Assembly (NCBI GenBank): GCA_000727475.1
Contig: KL647290.1
Coordinates: 5,114,405 to 5,178,404 of the forward strand
Direction of reading: 5' to 3'
DNA length: 64,000 nt
DNA from: Sarcocystis neurona
Lineage: Eukaryota > Apicomplexa > Conoidasida > Eucoccidiorida > Sarcocystidae
Shown: positions 57,595-64,000 of the stretch, one piece after another
How positions within the stretch are numbered: the first letter of the stretch is position 1
Layout of the letters: every line of letters starts with the position of its first letter
The notes under the pieces: model-generated
What the model was told of the DNA's origin: nothing
Database searches by the model: none
What the model saw: the letters and a program-made list of their open reading frames with translations, nothing else
Translations under genes and position numbers: made by a program

Positions 57595-58929
57595 GTACAA
57601 TTCTTTCACGACGGATCACAGATATATAATCCATTCGTCATATATATATATATGCGTGTATGTAGAGATTGAGAGACACACAGGCACACACACAAAGGTT
57701 GATATAGGTATATATACGTGTGTAGGGAGACACACAAAGACACACACACAAAGGTTTATATATGTGTGTATATATATATGTAGAGAGAGAGAGACACACA
57801 CACACACACAAAGACACACACACAAAGGTTTATATAGGTATAATTATAGAGGGATACACACGAAGAGATACACATAAAAAGGCTTAGGTGGGTATGTTTA
57901 TATATATATATATATATGACACACACACACACACACACAAGCGCGCACACACAGACACACAGACACACACCGACACACACAGACACTCACCCACTCTCTC
58001 TGCAAATATATGTATATGCTTGTAAGCCTTGGTAAAGGTTCCACGGGGGGAGGTATGTGTGTGTCTCGTGGTGCGTATAGAGGTGCAAAGAGGATGTTGG
58101 CTTCTTAAGAAACATGCCTAGACACAGAATATCTACATGAGTTGTCGAACGCGTATATTTTTGCTTTGTTGGATATTGATGTGGACGTGTAGACTGGGTG
58201 TCTGCGTGTTTGTGTGGATAGACGAATATTAGTGAAGACGTCCTGATTTCATATCTGCGTGTGTATATGTGTGTGAGTACTTATAAGCAGATAAAAATCA
58301 ATGAAGACGTCTCGGTTTTATATCTGTATGTGTACATGCATGTTTGTGTCTGGGCGCAGATAGACGAATGTAAGAGGGACGTCCTTTTGACCGTACACTT
58401 TAAATTTTCATCGATAGTAGGGACATCCCGAGGGGACTGGGATGTGCGTACGTTTGCAGATGAAGTTGTGGCAGATTTCTGTTGCAGTGATGAGACATGG
58501 ACAGGAGTGCTGCCCACCTCACACGAGAGCACGAGAAGGTACAGTATTGCCAGGGGGTCTCCCCCTCGGCAGCAGGAAAATAGAAGGAAATCCACGAGGA
58601 ATCACAAGAAGGGAAAGCGGCGGCGGCACGCCTGCATCAGAGTTAGCAACAGAAACTGCCACAACCACAGCAGCAGCCGCTGCACCAGCAGTCAACAAAC
58701 GGCTGCGCCCGGGAAATGCATGTTGTATAATATATATATGAAGAAAGCTTTGCGGGTCTCCACGTATGTATATATATAATAAGCGACACCATTTACATGT
58801 TTTTACAGTAAACACACGTTTCTTCTCTGCACCTCTCACAACTTTTTCCCTCTCTTTCTCTCGCTCTCTCACTCAGCATAGGTACACATATGTGCATATT
58901 GATATCCATATCTGTATATGTGTATTTGT

Positions 58930-58962
<33 letters not shown>

Positions 58963-61900
58963 TTTGTGTGAGAACGTGTGTGTCAGTGTATTTGTGTACA
59001 TATAATGATAGACGAGAGACATTTCTTCTCGCCTACATTTTGTGTGCTGTTGAATTTTTCAGAGATGAGTGGAGAGGCTTGGTTTCAGCGAAGACGTCAC
59101 GTTTTCATTTTTACTTTCTCGGGGAAGCCTGTTTATTCTCGGTAAACAACAAAACGTCAAAAAACATACATTTACGTGTATACCTATATTTGTGGAGAAG
59201 TGTTCTGTTCGCACTATATATATATATACATGTACATATATATGAACACGTATATGTCTACGTGTGTCTGGTCGACTTTATGTAGGTATATATATGTGTA
59301 TATGAGAGTATACAGGTGTATGTGTAGGTGTGTGTAAGTGTATGCGTCTACTCATTTACAGCTACGTTTGTACCTATATGCACATACGTACGTGTGGGGC
59401 TATATCCATCCATATATGCATACAGAAGTGCATTTGTATACAGGTGGAACACATACGTATGTATAGATATACAAAAATGTGTTAGGGTACGTCTATTTGA
59501 TTATACCTACAAATATATGTACATATATTTGTAGGTACACGTACACTAGTTGTGTAGTCCTTCCTTCAAGTATTATACAGTCGTACAGGTGAATATCAAT
59601 TAATCTATACATACATATATATATATATACATATGTGCATGTCAATTGGTGCACATGTATATCCATCTATATATATATATATGTCTATGTACATATATGC
59701 ATATCAGTTAACGTACACGTATATCTCTCTCTACATATATGCATATCAATTAATGTACATGTATATCTATATCTATATCTATCTATCTCTCTCTATATAT
59801 ATATACGCATATATGCGTATACGTTGGATTAAAAACATCAGTCGCGCAGGCGGTACAGAATACCAAAAAGGAGGCCGTATTAACCAGCGTCAGTCATAAT
59901 GTCAGGAACGATAGCGACGACTACTCTGCAGAAGCATCTGCAGGAAATTGTTTCCTCTTTTACACGTATAGATGTATTTTATACCTATATGAATACGTAT
60001 ATGTTTGCGTCTAAATATATATATAGAGAGAGAGTGAGAGATGTGTGTGCACTTACGTGTATATACGTATATATGTATATTCAGGTACGGACGCGTGTGG
60101 ATATATATGTGTGCGTATATGCATGTATGTATTTATGCAGGTATATAATATACGTATATATGTAATATACACATATATATAATATGTATGTGGTATTTAC
60201 ATAGACGTAATGTATGTATATACGGACTGCATACACGTACATACCATACGCATATATGTTATATGTATAAGTAATATACGTATGTGCGTGTGTGTGTACA
60301 CATGTATGTTCTCATGGATATAAGCACATGCGTTTGTTTTTTACTGCTGCAATTCTCTGCAGGTATGCCCTCGAAGGAGGCCTTGCGTCGTTGATGGGTA
60401 GGCTGCCGTAATTTTTTGCCACTGGAACTGGCGACCTCCTGTTTTCTCCCAGCAATATACATGCCGGTGGTTCTGTCTCGCTCGTACGGTTTCTCTGTTT
60501 GTGTATAAGGATGTCTTGTAGAGAGTAGTCTATATGAGGAAGGACATACATGTGTGTGTAAAGGCGTGCACCTATATATGTATATCCACAGATATTTACC
60601 TGTAAACGAATTTACCTGTGTATACTCGTACATATATATATACACACGTAGAGGGAGGTATATATGTGATGATCCCATACGTATATATATATATATATTC
60701 ACACGTATGTACTCCGATACATATGACTATATATATATATATATATGTGAAACTTTCCCTATATGTCCACTGGTGTATACAGCATGCTCATACGCGTGTA
60801 CGTGTTTCCCTTTCAACAGTGTGTATTCGTGTGTACCCCGTGGTCGTTATATATTCCTATATATATATGTATAAGTATACACATGTACCTTTCTGAATTT
60901 CTACCGTAGTGACGTCTGTTAGTGAATACACAACTACACATATATATATGTATATATGCACGTAGGTGATTCTTTTTCTTCTGTTTCATATGTATGTGTA
61001 TGTACACATGTACCCTCCTGAATTTCTACCCTAGTTACGTGTGTCACTAAATACACAGCCTTATATATATATGTATATATATATGTATACGTACGTGTGT
61101 GATCTTTTTTTTCGTCAGTTCCGACGTATGTTCTTTTGTGTGTAATATATTCGCAGGTTTCCGCGCGTGTGTTCATCACTGTTCCATAGATTGATATGTG
61201 TGCATGTGTCGCAGGGACGTTATCGGCAATTGTTTCGAAAATGGAGAACTTTTTCTTTTTAAGGAAGTCCCCTCCATCGTCTGATTCTCTTCGGTACACG
61301 GGAAACAAACATGGAGAAAAAATGCCTTTTCATCTTCTGTAATCCTCTCTATACGTTACTACTGTCATCCCTCTCCGCGTTTTCAAAATAGATACATCTG
61401 TTTGTATTTGCATATGACATTCCTTCCACAATGTGTCTACGTGGATACAAACGTATATATTTGAATATGACATTCTTCACAATATATATATATATATGGA
61501 TGTACACGTACACAAGTATTTGTATATCCACAATACATAGATATATATACAAACGTATAAACTTGTATATGACATTCATTCCGCCATATATCTATATATG
61601 TATATGTATACAAATGTATATATTTGTATATGACATTCATTTCACAATATATATATATATATACGTACGTACGTATTTGTATATCCACAATATATACATA
61701 TATGGGACGTACGTGTATATTTGCATATGACATTCATTCCACAATATACATATATATGCATACGTACGCACGTATTTGTATATCCTCCATATATATATAT
61801 ATATATATATGATTGTATATGTACAAACATATTTATATATGTCATTCATTCCACAACATATATATGTATACGTACGTATGTAAGAGCCTGTGTATCGATC

Positions 61901-64000
61901 ACCACGTACAGGTAGAAGGCACGTTTTATTCTGGCTATTTAAATCTGCAGGGTATGAATAAGTATTGCTGTGTCATTCACACCATACAACCTCATGTCTG
62001 TGTACGCAAATATATATATATATGCATATATTTGTACGTGTATTTGTATGTATGGGTAATGTATGTAATGAATATGTATTTACGCGTGTATATATGTATG
62101 TATGCATGTATGTATGTATGTACGCATGAGAATGTGTTTATGTATGGACGTGTGTATTAAGGTATATATGTACATATATATATATAGATATATGTGTAAA
62201 TTTGTATGTACGTGTGTGATGGGCCTTGGTGGCCAGTTGTGTGCCACGAGTTATATTTATATTCGTCGTTCCACATGTACGTGTTTTCTCGCAAACGTGT
62301 GGAGAGAATATTTTTGTGTTTCTGCTTGTGTCATGTACTTCTGTGCCTTCTCTCTTTTCGAAAGTATTACTCAAATCTGCAGGCAGCCAGAGCTATATCT
62401 GTATATGTGTGTGTATACACATACCTGTACGTAGCAGTGTATTCAATTAAACTCCTTATACAGAAGTTTACGCCATACATATATATATATATATATATGT
62501 GTATGTATATTATACGTGGCATGCCAAGCGTGTAGTATACGTTGTCTGTGTGCCTGTACATGGGTGCCTGTATATCAATAGGTATATACGTATAGGGACA
62601 GAGAGAGGGCGAGGGGGACGGATATTTGTTATTGTATCGGGTCTTTTCCTTCGAAAAAAAGGAGGGGACATTTTTGTCAGTATCAGCTCGTCAAGAGACG
62701 TGCACGTCTGTGGACGGGTCCATACACGTCTGTGTATATATACCATGCCAGAACGTACGTGCAGATATATATATATATATATAGATGCGTTGTCATTCAT
62801 TACAAGTACTAAACATGTATATATATCTATATATATGTCTGTGTAGTAGTCTCAGCCGTGATATATATATATATATATATGTGATTGATAAGGAGGTTCT
62901 CTATGTTATTTATGCGTAGAAGACCTGATGTGATCTAAAGTACACCGGTACCACACACGTCATACAGAAAGAGGAATGGCCACCTACATGCGCACATATA
63001 CATATACATATACATACATATATATATATACATATACATATATATATACATATACATATATATATATATATATATGTAAACCTACACCCACACGCAAGCA
63101 GGTACCTGCGTATATATTTTGAGCAGAAGTTTATTCATGTAGTTTTCTCAAATGTTTCGCTCACTCTCTCTTTACATATATATATATATATACGTATGTA
63201 TGAAGTGGTAGGATATACAGTATACGTACATATGTATGTATACATATATATTCTCTCTGTACTGTATCTGGTATACAATACACACGTGCGTGGCGATATA
63301 TTATAAATCAGGAAGAGCAGAATGGCATGTACCGGTGCCGTGTATGAACGTATACAGAAGTGCTTTACTTCTACATAGCCACAGGTATATAGCTATATGC
63401 ATCTATACGTATACGCAGGCATCTATTTATACGCGTGTATACAAATATATATTTTTGCGTGTGTGAAACATATAGCTTGTGTCTACGTATATAGCTTATA
63501 TATATATATATATACGTACGCGCGCATGAGACTAGTGTCTAGTCGTAGACTATATATATATATATATACATACACGCGGGTGCACTTATGTACTTACATG
63601 CATATAATACATATATGAGGCGCCTAGTTTGTATGTGTACATATACGTATATATATATATGTATGCGAGAGTAGTGTGTGGTTCTTTGAGTGTTGATAAT
63701 ATCGATAAAAAACATATGAGAATACGTAGCGCATGATCCCGGTGCAGCTTTTTTTCTCGTTCTCCTCACTTTTTGGTAGATCGTCTTGCTGCTGCTTCTG
63801 CGCAGCTGCTGCCGGTTCACCCCCGCGTAGGTGCTGCTGTATACTCGAGAAGTTTCCTGCTTTTTTGCGCAGCTGTTGCTGTTTCCGCCGCTGCTGTTGT
63901 GATGCCACTACTGCAATATCTGCTTCTGTTGATACTGCTGGTGCTGCGGCCACGCCTTTTCTCCGTCGTACTCGTACCCTTGTTATTTGAACTTGCCAGC
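54654..64000 (+). CDS. MON1-like Rab7 exchange-factor subunit (5' part, runs off the window)
   Basis: In other eukaryotes MON1 pairs with CCZ1 to activate Rab7 on late endosomes. Proposed exons are 54654-57594, about 58460-58725, 59063-59141, 60363-60397, 61215-61293 and a possible one near 62636-62700; the rest lies beyond the window. Recognition rests on the first longin domain. EAWFQRRRHVFIF then FSGKPVYSR (exon C) matches the MON1 signature around KHVFVLSEAGKPVYSRYG. A phase-2 join to a 35-nt exon gives RYALEGGLASLMG, and a phase-1 join gives GTLSAIVSKMENFFFLRKSP, matching the following helix. The possible sixth exon contains FLRKKGGDIFVSISSS, resembling the FVRRSPLVLVAV strand. The 980-codon first exon is Ala/Glu/Gln-rich apart from MNLWTFFEDDAVPARTRKE; its assignment to this gene is inferred. 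An in-frame TAG at 54567 lies upstream of the ATG. Confidence 0.7.
57656..57900. repeat. Degenerate tandem repeat, about four copies
   Basis: Units of about 50-75 bp share GTAGAGAGA, ACACACACAAAGGTTTATAT and GGTATA blocks. The purine box falls near 57697, 57752, 57826 and 57878. Confidence 0.75.
58190..58370. repeat. Two-copy repeat of about 90 bp
   Basis: Two segments share GAAGACGTC, a TTTCATATCTG or TTTTATATCTG stretch and AGACGAAT/GCAGATA blocks in the same order. Confidence 0.6.
58460..58725 (+). other. Probable MON1-like exon B
   Basis: It follows the acceptor CGTTTGCAG. Two forward frames are open across it. The phase set by exon A gives DEVVADFCCSDETWTGVLP and then a basic, Ser-rich stretch. 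The 3' end is unclear: donors exist at 58539 (GAGAAG|GTACAG) and near 58721. CAG triplets at 58660-58700 read on the sense strand. Confidence 0.4.
59063..59141 (+). other. MON1-like exon C (longin 1 start)
   Basis: It is a 79-nt exon between GAATTTTTCAG and TATTCTCG|GTAAAC. It encodes MSGEAWFQRRRHVFIFTFSG then KPVYSR. It ends in phase 2 within the Arg codon. Confidence 0.8.
59142..60362 (+). other. MON1-like intron C
   Basis: TA/TG microsatellites, with a tandem repeat of about 50 bp at 59590-59790 sharing ATGCATATCAATTAATGTAC-like cores. The acceptor region is CTGCAATTCTCTGCAG. Confidence 0.75.
60363..60397 (+). other. MON1-like exon D (35-nt exon)
   Basis: It runs from G TAT GCC CTC to TTG ATG G, with donor GTAGGC. 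It completes Arg and encodes YALEGGLASLM before a phase-1 join, matching YGSEEALSSTMG of MON1. Confidence 0.75.
60398..61214 (+). other. MON1-like intron D
   Basis: TA microsatellites plus an imperfect tandem duplication of about 125 bp (copies starting at 60881 and 61006, both with CTGAATTTCTACC). Confidence 0.75.
60881..61110. repeat. Imperfect tandem duplication of about 125 bp
   Basis: Both copies begin ACATGTACC and share CTGAATTTCTACC, AATACACA and GTGAT-TTTTTTC blocks at matching spacing. Confidence 0.75.
61215..61293 (+). other. MON1-like exon E
   Basis: It follows TGTGTCGCAG, completes Gly and encodes TLSAIVSKMENFFFLRKSPP. It ends CTTCG|GTACAC in phase 2. Confidence 0.75.
61395..61880. 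repeat. Intronic satellite with a conserved ATATGACATTCATTCCACAA core
   Basis: Six diverged copies carry this core or a close variant, near 61412, 61465, 61566, 61627, 61726 and 61840. Between them lie TA runs and GTACGTACGTATTTGTATAT-like spacers. Confidence 0.8.
62636..62700 (+). other. Possible MON1-like exon F
   Basis: The frame encodes GLFLRKKGGDIFVSISSSRD, which resembles the MON1 longin strand FVRRSPLVLVAVART and lies in the right order. Neither splice site is clear. Confidence 0.35.
62701..64000. other. Microsatellite-rich sequence to the window edge
   Basis: TA runs (62860-62880, 63000-63075, 63170-63190, 63500-63515) and then a sense-strand CTG block at 63785-63920 following a pyrimidine-rich tract. 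It is probably intron of the MON1-like gene; the remaining exons are outside the window. Confidence 0.5.

Larger units (their letters stand above)
57595..58459 (+). other. MON1-like intron A
   Basis: It contains a degenerate CA/TA-type tandem repeat (57656-57900), a CA run (57918-57990) and a two-copy repeat of about 90 bp (58190-58370). Confidence 0.6.

Noticed and set aside
59887..59975. Frame with LQKHLQEIVSSF, resembling the MON1 helix after GKPVYSR
   Set aside because: All its acceptors are in the wrong phase for exon C, and the exons at 60363 and 61215 give a better, phase-consistent match to the same region.
1..64000. Telomere-like TTTAGGG repeats, CRISPR arrays, rRNA, bacterial-type operons
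   Set aside because: None was seen on reading either strand. The gene structure is plainly eukaryotic, with spliced genes.

Overview
The window looks like nuclear DNA of a coccidian apicomplexan, most likely an Eimeria species. Three things point there: very long CAG/CTG trinucleotide tracts that encode poly-Gln, poly-Ala and poly-Ser inside conserved proteins, large introns packed with TA/TG microsatellites, and an alternation of repeat-rich and repeat-poor segments. The species cannot be fixed from this sequence. Most open frames are accidental products of TA or CAG repeats. Three genes can be supported by matching short conserved blocks, from memory, to known protein families and chaining them through phase-compatible GT-AG junctions.

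Layout. Bases 1-1700 are a CAG block with a partial Gln-rich frame on the plus strand. Bases 1700-7366 are non-coding microsatellite DNA. A three-exon gene on the minus strand (7367-11244) encodes a divergent TATA-box-binding-protein family member. It has both TBP repeats, all four DNA-intercalating phenylalanines, an acidic and basic N-terminus, and a Gln/Asn insertion in the second repeat. Upstream of it lie CAG/CTG blocks (11254-13230), then a repeat-poor stretch (about 13.2-23.5 kb) with no recognisable gene.

Bases 23530-51053 (plus strand) hold one very large, interrupted gene. Its exons spell out, in order, the SNF2 ATPase lobes, the linker and the macrodomain of ALC1/CHD1L, the chromatin remodeler that is activated by poly(ADP-ribose) in animals. 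This is the most interesting object here: a probable PAR-responsive remodeler in a parasite, with its macrodomain split by a low-complexity insert and a non-canonical DEAT motif II. Its introns contain two large inverted repeats and a degenerate satellite. A 659-base assembly gap lies in intron 7.

Bases 51054-54653 are repeat-poor intergenic DNA. From 54654 to the window edge runs a plus-strand gene with a 980-codon low-complexity first exon, followed by small exons of the first longin domain of MON1, the Rab7 exchange-factor subunit. The gene is cut off by the end of the window.

A pattern links the three genes. Exonic triplet repeats mostly read CAG on the sense strand, whereas intronic ones mostly read CTG on the sense strand. 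The rule has exceptions but is useful for judging unannotated blocks. The genes do not form a pathway: two are nuclear (transcription initiation and chromatin remodeling) and one is endosomal.
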